From positions 4,898,001-4,962,000 of the forward strand of contig AP024096.1 in the NCBI GenBank assembly GCA_015099395.1: DNA of 64,000 nt, read 5' to 3'. This document shows, one piece after another, positions 33,943-41,911 of the stretch (its first letter is position 1; every line of letters begins with the position of its first letter). The position numbers were made by a program, and so were the translations under genes. This stretch comes from Ktedonobacteria bacterium brp13. Its GTDB lineage: Bacteria; Chloroflexota; Ktedonobacteria; Ktedonobacterales; Ktedonobacteraceae. Below the pieces are notes generated by a model. It had not been told where the DNA came from, did no database searches, and saw only the letters and a list, made by a program, of their open reading frames with translations.

Positions 33943-34317
33943 ATGTTGAAAACTTTCCATGATTTGTATAATGGTACGCTGAATGAGGTCTTTCTTTCGC
34001 GTGCACGACAACAACTGGAACATGGAGTCGATGGAGTCGCATGTGCCGATGCATATGCCGATCAGGGTAAGCCTGATTTTACGCTGGCTCATCTCTTGCT
34101 GGCTGAAGCCCCCGATGAGGTGAAGCGGGATATCCTCGCACGCTCCTATGAGCGACGTGCGGAGGTTACTGAACTGAAGGCTAGCAGCCTGGATCAGGAG
34201 TTTCATCGTCCGTTTCCGCTGGTAAAGTTGGAGGCACAGAAAGATCGTCTCTCGGCTCAGCAGGTACGCCAGGGCAAGCAGATCCGCAGAGGCGGCAGAA
34301 CACTTTTGATGAATTAA
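33943..34317 (+). CDS. Hypothetical protein
   Basis: 124 residues, preceded by a good ribosome site (GGGGGAGAG) before ATG 33943. Charged and mostly helical, no membrane segment or signal peptide. The middle LAHLLLAEAPDEVKRDILAR and C-terminal KLEAQKDRLSAQQVRQGKQI look like amphipathic helices. No family recognised. Placed between two GT-C glycosyltransferase genes on the same strand, so it may belong to their operon. Confidence 0.65.
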   Translation: MLKTFHDLYNGTLNEVFLSRARQQLEHGVDGVACADAYADQGKPDFTLAHLLLAEAPDEVKRDILARSYERRAEVTELKASSLDQEFHRPFPLVKLEAQKDRLSAQQVRQGKQIRRGGRTLLMN

Positions 34318-34403
34318 CGCATGTAAAAACAAGTTAAAGAGTTGTACATCTTTTATAAGCTTAAGCTACGTTGGCGTATATATCTTTGTAGGAGTTATGA
34401 TTC

Positions 34404-36188
34404 TTGATTATTGATACGTTTAAGAACGCAGAAGGTGCATCCGTAACTTCTTCCTCTTCAACAACCAGGCAGAGGATAAAGTCATGGTTACCGCTGGTTC
34501 TCTATGCCTGCGTCTATCTATTCTGTGCATTAATGGGCGTAGCTGCCGTTGACAACATAGCGGGTTTCGCAACGCATGTCACGCTTAGCCGTGAGCTGGT
34601 TCGCTTTGGTGCCTGGCTACCAACGAATCTCTCAATCGATGCCTGGTTACCAAAAAATACCCCGCTTCAACAGCATGCATACCTCACTCGCCACTTTACC
34701 TCTGTGATGGAATGGTATCTCTTCCTCGTAATTATGTTCGTTGCCTATGGTCTCGGCGCTTATTTCGTGTATCGCCGACTCAAAAAGCACAACGATCAAC
34801 GCACACGCCGCTTTATCTACGGGGCTATCATTGTTGTCATGTTAATCTGTTGTGCCTTCTATTTTCTGACGCCTGCCAATACCGCTACCGATATGTATTC
34901 GTATGCAAGTTATGGTCGGCTGATTACTGTCTATTTTAAAAATCCGTATTTTGTGCCTCCTTCGGCCTTCCCACATGATGAGACGTTCCAATGGCTCTAC
35001 TGGACAAATACAACCTCTATCTACGGTCCTGTCTGGATGATTGCCAGTAGCATACTCTCACTGCTGAGCGGCCCGACACAGATGGATATCGTGCTCACCT
35101 TCCGCAGTATTGCACTACTCTCGCACCTGATCAATGTCTTTCTGGTCTATAAAGGGTTGCGCCTCCTGGGACGCTCGGAGAAGACGGTCGCGGCAGGGAC
35201 ATTACTGTATGCCTGGAATCCACTGGTGCTATCAGAGAGCGTACTGGGTGCGCACAATGATATCTTTATGGTGACATTCCTCGTCCTGGGCTTCTATTGG
35301 CTGGCAAAGGCTGAACACGATAAAACCTTCTTGCAACCACGCGGCTATCTGCTGCCGATGCTCGGCTTTACACTGGCAACGCTGGTGAAGTTTAGCGCAG
35401 CACCCGCACTGGCAGTCTGTGTGCTGGCTCTCTTCTTCGCCCGCCTGCAGGCTGATCGCAAAGCTGGAAGCTTTGTATGGTGGCCAGCATTGCGTTCGGC
35501 GCTCATTGCCACTGGATCTTCTCTCGCAATGATCATTGTGCTCTACGCACCTTTCTGGGTCGGACACAGTTTCCACGATATTATATCGACAGTGACTTCG
35601 CAGCCCTCCTCAGCTGATTCTATAAACTCTATTCTTTCTACTTTTGCGAATTACAATAACGCTCATCAGCTGCCAGCGTATCTGTCTATTCTGAAGAGCC
35701 ATAAATTGTGGAGCCTGCTAAATATTGTGGCGATGCTCGCTCCAATCGCGATCGGCTGTAAGTTCCTCTGGAAGAAACAGGATACCCGCACCGTTGCACT
35801 GATCGTTATCGCCTCATTTGCAGGCTTCTTGCTCACCGCACCCTGGTTCTTCCCCTGGTACCTGGTCTGGATCATTGGCGTCGTACCGTTCGTGCTCCCC
35901 ATCGAGAAGAGTCGCTTTACCCGTGCCACCGTGGTCTTCTCGTTGATCTACTCAGCGACCGCATTCATGGGCTACTATACCACGTGGTTAGGCTGGTCGC
36001 AGCTACTGTTAAAGCCACCACAGATCCTCTGGTCCGTTCTGCTCAACATTATCCTGATAGGCGTACCGCTGCTGGCCTTCTTCATCACCTGGAAGTTCTG
36101 GCCTTCTAAATACGATCGATCAGAGGCTGAGATAGAGGTAGAGACAGTACAGCACACTGAGACTGAGACCGCACCCTCTCCGGCCTAA
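34404..36188 (+). CDS. GT-C type membrane mannosyltransferase-like protein (MptA/MptB-like)
   Basis: 594 residues with about 12 hydrophobic helices. Recognisable features are DMYSYASYGRLITVYFKNPY in the first outer loop (the D-x-Y acidic motif of polyprenol-phosphate-mannose transferases), and LLYAWNPLVLSESVLGAHND followed by a cytoplasmic loop, much like alpha-1,6-mannosyltransferases MptA/MptB of actinobacteria. The C-terminal tail is acidic (EAEIEVETVQHTETETA). The start is TTG at 34404: AGGAG (34390-34394) sits 9 bases upstream, and the ATG at 34397 is out of frame and stops after five codons. A very strong hairpin follows. Donor and acceptor are inferred only from family resemblance. Confidence 0.82.
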   Translation: MIIDTFKNAEGASVTSSSSTTRQRIKSWLPLVLYACVYLFCALMGVAAVDNIAGFATHVTLSRELVRFGAWLPTNLSIDAWLPKNTPLQQHAYLTRHFTSVMEWYLFLVIMFVAYGLGAYFVYRRLKKHNDQRTRRFIYGAIIVVMLICCAFYFLTPANTATDMYSYASYGRLITVYFKNPYFVPPSAFPHDETFQWLYWTNTTSIYGPVWMIASSILSLLSGPTQMDIVLTFRSIALLSHLINVFLVYKGLRLLGRSEKTVAAGTLLYAWNPLVLSESVLGAHNDIFMVTFLVLGFYWLAKAEHDKTFLQPRGYLLPMLGFTLATLVKFSAAPALAVCVLALFFARLQADRKAGSFVWWPALRSALIATGSSLAMIIVLYAPFWVGHSFHDIISTVTSQPSSADSINSILSTFANYNNAHQLPAYLSILKSHKLWSLLNIVAMLAPIAIGCKFLWKKQDTRTVALIVIASFAGFLLTAPWFFPWYLVWIIGVVPFVLPIEKSRFTRATVVFSLIYSATAFMGYYTTWLGWSQLLLKPPQILWSVLLNIILIGVPLLAFFITWKFWPSKYDRSEAEIEVETVQHTETETAPSPA

Positions 36189-36210
36189 TGACAGGAGGAG
36201 AGAAGCGACA

Positions 36211-36269
36211 GACGACAGAAAAGGGGAGGGCCCAGGTACATCACCTGAGCCCTCCCCTTTTCTGTCGTC
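36211..36269. terminator. Strong bidirectional terminator
   Basis: Perfect 21-bp stem whose arms begin GACGACAGAAAAGGGGAGGG at 36211-36231 and pair with 36249-36269. The AAAA/TTTT runs are inside the stem. It separates the plus-strand glycosyltransferase from gyrA on the minus strand. Confidence 0.85.
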
Positions 36270-36295
36270 CCTGATGGGTTCACACACTCGACTTA

Positions 36296-36366
36296 CTACT
36301 TATCCGAAAACTTGAGTGCGTAGCACTAGCGACACCAGTCGCGTTGGGTTTCGGAATAAGATCTTA
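36296..36366 (-). repeat. Three-arm palindromic repeat, copy 3
   Basis: 71-bp element on the minus strand, starting exactly at the gyrA TAA stop (36364-36366). It differs from copy 1 (15584-15654) at four positions, all in loops or at stem ends. Arms TCCGAAA/TTTCGGA with two inner hairpins, as in copy 1. Confidence 0.85.
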
Positions 36367-38985
36367 CTCGTTAGGATCGATCTGCTCTATATCGCTATCG
36401 GCCTGAAGCTCGGTATCTTCCTCACTATCATCAGCACCTTCACGAATAGCCTGTGCAGTGACCGGAACCTCAACGCCCTCATCACCAACGTTCTCGCTAC
36501 CCTCACCATCCTCGGCAATCATCTCCTCATCCAGATCCTCTTCATCCAGATCGTCGGATTTCTTGCCGTTCGTCGTCGCGACCGCGACAACCGAGTCTGT
36601 ACCATTGACACCCATAAGGATAACACCCTGCGTAGCTCGCCCGCTGGTCTTCACCGTGCTGACTTCCGTACGGATTACAACGCCGCTAGCGGAGATGATC
36701 ATTAAGTCGCTATCAAGCTCGGTAATCATACGTGCCGCCGCGACACGACCGGTGCGCTCAGTGACACGAGAGGTAATCACACCACCCCCACCACGGTTGT
36801 GACGTGGATAATCGCTAATCGGTGTAACCTTACCGTAACCAAACTCGGTTACAATCAGCAGTTTGTACTCATCCTTTGCCGCGTTCAGTGAGACAACGGT
36901 ATCACCTTCGTCGAGACGAATACCACGTACACCACCACTGGTACGAGAGGCCAGACGCAGATCATCCACACAGAAGCGGATTGCCTGACCCTGGGAGGTA
37001 ACTATCAGAATGTCATCGCCGGTCCGTGCCATCTTGGCCCCGATCAGCTCATCATCATCTTCCAGGTTCATCGCGATTAGACCCTGGCGACGTACGACTT
37101 CAAACTCGCTCATCGCAGTCTTTTTCACTTCACCTTTGCGTGTAGCAACAATCAAGACATCGTGACTGACCCCCTTCGGTACAGCCACGATCGCAGTAAT
37201 ACGCTCACGCTGCTCGATAGAGATCAGATTGATCAGATGCTCGCCACGGGCGGTACGGCTCACATCTGGCAGTTCGTAGACGCGTAATTGGAAGACGCGA
37301 CCACGATCAGTAAAGAAAAGCAAGCTATCATGTGCATGCGCAACTACGAGATGGCGGACCGCATCATTTTCACGAGTCACCATGCCGGTTACACCACGTC
37401 CACCACGCCGCTGAGCGCGATACGTATTAGACGGTAGCCGCTTGATGTACCCATTCTCGGTCAACGTCACGACATCCTCTTCGTTCGGGATCAGATCCTC
37501 GTCCTTAAAGTTGCCGATCTCCGCATCCAGGATCTCAGTACGGCGCTCATCACCGAACTTCTCTTTCAGATCTTTCAGATCAGCCTTAATCAAGGCACGG
37601 ATCTCGTTAATATCGCTCAGTAACTTATGGTAATGCTCAATAGCTGCAAGTACTTCCTGCAACTCTTCCTCGATCTTCTGGCGCTCCATCGACGCCAGGC
37701 GAGCAAGACGCATATCCAGGATCGCCCTGGCCTGCAACTCTGAGAAACTAAACTGCTCACGTAACGTCTGCATACCATCATCGTAAGCTGAACGCGATGC
37801 GCGGATAATGTTGATAACGGCATCCAGGTTGTCCAGCGCGATCTTTAAACCTTCGAGGATATGCTCACGAGCCTCGGCCTTCGCCAGTTCAAACTGTGTA
37901 CGCCGAGTCAGTACAATCTCGCGATGGTGGATGTAGTGCTGCAAGAATTTCTTCAGCGAGAGCGTCTGTGGCTGCTGCTCTACCAGTGCCAGCATGTTGG
38001 TATTAAAGGCCGTCTGCATCGCCGTGTACTTAAAGAGCGCATTCAACACACTATCGTAGTTGGCGTCACGCTTGAGATCGACGACCATACGCATACCCTG
38101 CCGGTCAGACTCATCGCGGACCTCTGAGATCCCTTCGATCTTCTTGTCACGGGCCAGTTCGGCGATCTTCTTCACCAGTTCAGCTTTATTGACCTGGTAG
38201 GGAAGCTCAGTCGTAATAATACTCATACGACCACGCTCAGTCTCTTCAGCCTGGGTACGAGCACGAATCACGACACGACCACGACCATTCGCATAGGTAT
38301 TGCGTATACCTTCACGGCCCTGGATAATACCACCCGTTGGGAAGTCGGGACCACGCACGATACGTGAGAGCTCTTCAGTCGTCGCCTCGGGATTGTCGAT
38401 CAAGTACTCGATCCCATCGCAAACCTCGGTCAGATTGTGCGGCGGAATATTCGTCGCCATACCGACCGCGATACCAGTCGAACCGTTCAAGAGCAAGTTT
38501 GGCAAACGTGCAGGCATAACGGTTGGCTCTACGGTAATACTGTCGTAGTTTGGCTGGAAATCGACCGTATCTTTATCGATATCACGCAACAATTCATCTG
38601 TGATCGCAGCCATCTTCGACTCGGTATAACGCATGGCAGCAGGTGGATCATCATCCTGTGAACCAAAATTCCCCTGGCCCAACACTAATGGATAACGCAT
38701 CGACCATGGCTGAGCCATACGCACAAGCGCCTCATAGACAGAGGCATCGCCATGAGGATGATAGCTCTTCAACACCTCGCCAACGGTACCTGCGCTTTTG
38801 CGAAACTGCTTGGTCGATTGCAGGCCCATCTCATTCATTGCATGCAAAATACGACGATGCACAGGCTTCAGGCCGTCTCGTACGTCAGGAAGCGCACGGC
38901 TCACAATAACACTCATTGAGTAATCGAGATAAGCCCCTGTCATCTCTGTTACAATACTGACTGGTTTTATATTACCCGGTTCCAT
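36364..38985 (-). CDS. gyrA: DNA gyrase subunit A
   Basis: 873 residues from ATG 38985 (GAGGA 8 bases upstream); an in-frame ATG at 39015 is less likely. Breaks and rejoins DNA during negative supercoiling. N-terminus EMTGAYLDYSMSVIVSRALP, then DGLKPVHRRILHAM and QGNFGSQDDDPPAAMRYTES with the catalytic Tyr120 (Tyr122 in E. coli). The C-terminal beta-pinwheel carries the GyrA box QRRGGRG, needed for wrapping DNA, which separates gyrase from topoisomerase IV. The protein ends in a long acidic tail (DDLDEEDLDEEMIAEDGEG and onward, ~65 residues). gyrB is not adjacent. The stop codon is the first base triplet of a three-arm repeat. Confidence 0.97.
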   Translation of the reverse strand: MEPGNIKPVSIVTEMTGAYLDYSMSVIVSRALPDVRDGLKPVHRRILHAMNEMGLQSTKQFRKSAGTVGEVLKSYHPHGDASVYEALVRMAQPWSMRYPLVLGQGNFGSQDDDPPAAMRYTESKMAAITDELLRDIDKDTVDFQPNYDSITVEPTVMPARLPNLLLNGSTGIAVGMATNIPPHNLTEVCDGIEYLIDNPEATTEELSRIVRGPDFPTGGIIQGREGIRNTYANGRGRVVIRARTQAEETERGRMSIITTELPYQVNKAELVKKIAELARDKKIEGISEVRDESDRQGMRMVVDLKRDANYDSVLNALFKYTAMQTAFNTNMLALVEQQPQTLSLKKFLQHYIHHREIVLTRRTQFELAKAEAREHILEGLKIALDNLDAVINIIRASRSAYDDGMQTLREQFSFSELQARAILDMRLARLASMERQKIEEELQEVLAAIEHYHKLLSDINEIRALIKADLKDLKEKFGDERRTEILDAEIGNFKDEDLIPNEEDVVTLTENGYIKRLPSNTYRAQRRGGRGVTGMVTRENDAVRHLVVAHAHDSLLFFTDRGRVFQLRVYELPDVSRTARGEHLINLISIEQRERITAIVAVPKGVSHDVLIVATRKGEVKKTAMSEFEVVRRQGLIAMNLEDDDELIGAKMARTGDDILIVTSQGQAIRFCVDDLRLASRTSGGVRGIRLDEGDTVVSLNAAKDEYKLLIVTEFGYGKVTPISDYPRHNRGGGGVITSRVTERTGRVAAARMITELDSDLMIISASGVVIRTEVSTVKTSGRATQGVILMGVNGTDSVVAVATTNGKKSDDLDEEDLDEEMIAEDGEGSENVGDEGVEVPVTAQAIREGADDSEEDTELQADSDIEQIDPNE

Positions 38986-39094
38986 AAAAACATCCTCACC
39001 AAAAATGTAAGACATAGCCTGAAGGCGATATCGAGTTGAAGCAATGTAAAAAGCTGTGTGGAGGGGTCTTAGAAAGCTTGATCCTACCTGCTCT

Positions 39095-39100
39095 ATTATA
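39095..39100 (-). promoter_or_regulatory. Extended -10 promoter element for gyrA
   Basis: Minus strand reads TGGTATAATAG: perfect TATAAT with TG one base upstream. Leader to ATG 38985 would be about 100 bases. Confidence 0.55.
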
Positions 39101-39363
39101 CCATATCTCGCCCATTATTACGAACTTCTGGCCCCTTTGGCTGGTCTTTCGACCCGCTTCTGATGGGCCTTCAGGCCCGTTCAGGCGGGACTGCCGTACA
39201 TGCTGCATTTTAGACCAAATTCCTGTGCTTAAAATGGCCTTTTAGCCCCTATGTTTTGGCACTAACCTGTGGTATTATTAAATGCAGGAGCGGAATTTAA
39301 GGGGAATATCTTTTCCTACTGCTTTCTTCGTAATATGTTACATCTGAAGACTCTGATCACGAA

Positions 39364-39429
39364 CTACTGATCCGAACACCTGAGTGCTGAGTATCTGGCG
39401 GTCGCGCTGGTATTCGGAATGAGATCATA
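39364..39429 (-). repeat. Three-arm palindromic repeat, copy 4 (diverged)
   Basis: 66 bp on the minus strand. Ends match copy 1 (GATCTCATTCCGAA ... TGTTCGGATCAGTAG), and GCGAC is kept, but its partner and the second hairpin are degraded. It lies 24 bases before the CvpA-like gene start, not after a stop. Confidence 0.7.
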
Positions 39430-39452
39430 GGGGATAGGGGAGATTAGCGAAC

Positions 39453-40013
39453 ATGGCCTTACCTTTCACCGAGCAACAATGCTTCTTCGTTGCAATTCTT
39501 GCGTTTATCGTGATTGGGTTTATGCGAGGATGGCGCAGAGAGCTTGTCTCTCTTGTCTTCATTCTCCTGGCTAGCTTCCTTGTACACCAGGACACCAGTA
39601 ATACGGTCGGTAATTTCATTACCCGTTTGCCATCAGTGATCGGATATGCAGCAGGAGCCTCTTCCACTCCGCAAGCAGCACCTAATACGACATTTCTAGG
39701 TGGCCCTTTCTGGTCACTTATGATCTTTATTGCAATCGTAGGCCTGGGTTATTATGTCGGCAATAAGGCTTTTCCACATCCAGCAACACCACAGGAGCGC
39801 TTTGTCGGAATCGTACCCGCTGTGCTCGGCGGTGCCTTTATCCTTGGCTATCTGAGCTCCTATTTCAGAGCCACAGGAGGGCAGGCCGCGCTCATTGTAG
39901 ATGTGCAATCACCAGATCCGATGCACTACCTGTCAGTTATCTTTTTTATTGCTATCGTGGCCGTCCTTGTCGCATTTTTCGCTGCTCGTAGGAAGAGTGC
40001 TGCGAAAAAATAA
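39453..40013 (+). CDS. Membrane protein, CvpA/colicin-V-production-like
   Basis: 186 residues with about five hydrophobic helices: 9-25, 32-47, 85-102, 125-140 and 160-178. The N-terminal helix pair with GFMRGWRRELVSLVFILLAS resembles the G-x-x-R-G-x-x-R-E-L motif of CvpA proteins. The C-terminus is basic (AARRKSAAKK), as for an inner-membrane protein with a cytoplasmic tail. GGGGAG lies 10 bases before ATG 39453. The family assignment is a motif match only. The next gene, also a membrane protein, follows 177 bases later. Confidence 0.65.
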   Translation: MALPFTEQQCFFVAILAFIVIGFMRGWRRELVSLVFILLASFLVHQDTSNTVGNFITRLPSVIGYAAGASSTPQAAPNTTFLGGPFWSLMIFIAIVGLGYYVGNKAFPHPATPQERFVGIVPAVLGGAFILGYLSSYFRATGGQAALIVDVQSPDPMHYLSVIFFIAIVAVLVAFFAARRKSAAKK

Positions 40014-40190
40014 GCGTATATATACCAGTAGACCGAACAGAGAAGACAGAGAGAGGCCTGATGAGGCATATAGTCATAACCTAGCCACGCGAGCAATACT
40101 TCTGTCACATGTGGAGCGTACAAGTATACAGAGGTATGCTGATATGTACGCTTCTCTCTTCCTGGTCAACAAGATGTTGAGGTAATGCAA

Positions 40191-41816
40191 ATGGCAGATA
40201 CAATAAAAAAAGACTCGAAGAAGAAGACTCCGAACCCGAACCCGAATGCGCGGGCGGGCGGGCGTCCTTTCGGTGTGGCACAGTTCTGGCGCGATCGCCG
40301 CAGCCATTCCTGGCAATTTCCTGGGCAGCAACCAGGCGAGGATGTGCTAAGCGTCGTACGTAAACACTGGTGGTTCCTGTTCTTACCCTCCTGGCCACTG
40401 TTGCTATCAGTTGTGTTATTCGTTGCGGCTATCATCTACTCAGCGGCCTATCAGGGACCGCTGACCGTGAGCATCAGTGTGATAGGCATTACGTTTCTGG
40501 CAGTGCTAGCGACGGGTGTCTGGTTCACATACAGTCAATGGTCGAAATGGTGGTACGACACATACATCGTTACCAATAAAAGAATCATTCATTCTCATGG
40601 CCTCCTGGAGCCGTCGCGACAACAGACACCGATTGAGAAGGTGCAGCAAGTGGGGACAGGCATTGATAAGTTGTTGGGCCTGTTACTCAACTTCGGCACC
40701 GTGCATGTCTATCTGGCCGGTGGTGATTTCTTAATTCAGGATGTGCCCAACCCACGTAAGGTCCGCGACGCCATCCAGGGGATTACCGATCGCTTAAAAG
40801 CGGCGAAACCTCCGACGCCAGATGTGCCCAAACCAAAAGATGCCGATCTGGCAGCGGTCCTCGATGCACTGGGTAAAGGCCGCGATGTGCCGAAATTGCC
40901 GAATGCCGATGAAGATCTGCCTCCACTGCGCACTGGGGACGGTTTCCTGGGTCCACGGCGTACCTTTGGCGGCATATTCCGTATCCCCTGCAACGTACGC
41001 TATGTTTCAGGCGAATACACCGTCAAGTACATTCAACGCTCTCACTATTCACTTTACAAGGGCATCGCGATCCCACTGCTCCTGCTGGTGATTCTGGTCC
41101 CAACGACGCTATTGGGTCCGGGGACAGGCATTGTCCCATTCAGCGTCTGGGCGTTCTGGTGGCCATTGATGGGCTTTATCATTCTTGGCTTGCTGGGAGC
41201 CATCTTTCTGATCTATAGCAATCATGTAGATGATGTGTTTATCCTGACGAACCGGCGTATCATCGATATCGAGCGGCACTTTGTATTCTTCTTTGAGACC
41301 CGTCTGGAGACCGAGTACAAAAACATACGCGATATCCGTGTCAAAATACCCAGTGTGATCACACGCTTTCTGGATGTCGGCAATGTCTATGTTGAGACGC
41401 CTGGCAGCAGTCCCGATGTGATACTCTCGTACGTCGATCACCCTTTTATTCTGCAAGATGAGATTCTGGGTATCAAATCGCACAAAGACAAAGAGGATGC
41501 CGCCAAAAAAGAGAACCTGGACAAGAAGAACCTGCACACCTGGTTCAGTACAGTCGTCTCTAAAATGGAGGAGACCGCCAGAGGTCGTGGAACACCTGAT
41601 CTGCGCTCGATGGATCTTCTCTCCGCGATGGCCTGTGCGCAAGAGCTTGGACTCGATGTGTCCGTACGCGGCGAGGCGGTCGATGATCCGCATATGCCAC
41701 CCGGACACGTTGTCTATCAGAACCCTCCCCCCGGTACAGTCATGGAGGCCGGGAGTAGCGTCGAGATTGTATTAAGCAAACGTCCATCAATGGTGAACAC
41801 CCACGTCCTGGAGTAA
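40191..41816 (+). CDS. Membrane protein with two bacterial PH domains and a C-terminal PASTA domain
   Basis: 541 residues. A basic N-terminus (TIKKDSKKKTPNPNPNA) precedes two membrane helices (about 65-85 and 92-112). A first bPH2-type domain follows: DTYIVTNKRIIHSHGLLEPS, then QVGTGIDKLLGLLLNFGTVH. After a Pro/Asp-rich linker come two more helices and a second bPH2 domain: DDVFILTNRRIIDIERHFVF, then SVITRFLDVGNVYVETPG. The end (GEAVDDPHMPPGHVVYQNPP, VMEAGSSVEIVLSKR) fits a PASTA domain, which binds cell-wall or muropeptide fragments in kinases and penicillin-binding proteins. ATG 40191 is better spaced from GAGGT than ATG 40185. The fusion is unusual. Confidence 0.78.
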   Translation: MADTIKKDSKKKTPNPNPNARAGGRPFGVAQFWRDRRSHSWQFPGQQPGEDVLSVVRKHWWFLFLPSWPLLLSVVLFVAAIIYSAAYQGPLTVSISVIGITFLAVLATGVWFTYSQWSKWWYDTYIVTNKRIIHSHGLLEPSRQQTPIEKVQQVGTGIDKLLGLLLNFGTVHVYLAGGDFLIQDVPNPRKVRDAIQGITDRLKAAKPPTPDVPKPKDADLAAVLDALGKGRDVPKLPNADEDLPPLRTGDGFLGPRRTFGGIFRIPCNVRYVSGEYTVKYIQRSHYSLYKGIAIPLLLLVILVPTTLLGPGTGIVPFSVWAFWWPLMGFIILGLLGAIFLIYSNHVDDVFILTNRRIIDIERHFVFFFETRLETEYKNIRDIRVKIPSVITRFLDVGNVYVETPGSSPDVILSYVDHPFILQDEILGIKSHKDKEDAAKKENLDKKNLHTWFSTVVSKMEETARGRGTPDLRSMDLLSAMACAQELGLDVSVRGEAVDDPHMPPGHVVYQNPPPGTVMEAGSSVEIVLSKRPSMVNTHVLE

Positions 41817-41845
41817 GTTCTATATCCAGGACGTGAAAAAGAAAG

Positions 41846-41886
41846 CCAACGGCGGAGGCGACCATGTGTCGTCTCCGCCGTTTTCA
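41846..41886. terminator. Bidirectional terminator between bPH2-PASTA and methyltransferase genes
   Basis: Stem AACGGCGGAGGCGAC / GTCGTCTCCGCCGTT with a 5-base loop, followed by TTTTC. Lies between convergent genes. Confidence 0.85.
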
Positions 41887-41911
41887 TCTGCACGTGCAGT
41901 TCTACATGGCT

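Larger units (their letters stand above)
38986..39452. other. Divergent intergenic region between gyrA and a CvpA-like gene
   Basis: 467 bases. Contains the gyrA promoter (39095-39100), a stretch with nested GGCC/GGCCT motifs near 39130-39190 (TTCAGGCCCGTTCAGGCGGG), and the three-arm repeat copy 4 (39364-39429). No gene with a ribosome site is seen. Confidence 0.5.

Noticed and set aside
36296..36366. Repeat copy 3 as the gyrA transcription terminator
   Set aside because: No T-run follows and the separate 21-bp hairpin at 36211-36269 is a far better terminator; the same element also occurs away from gene ends.
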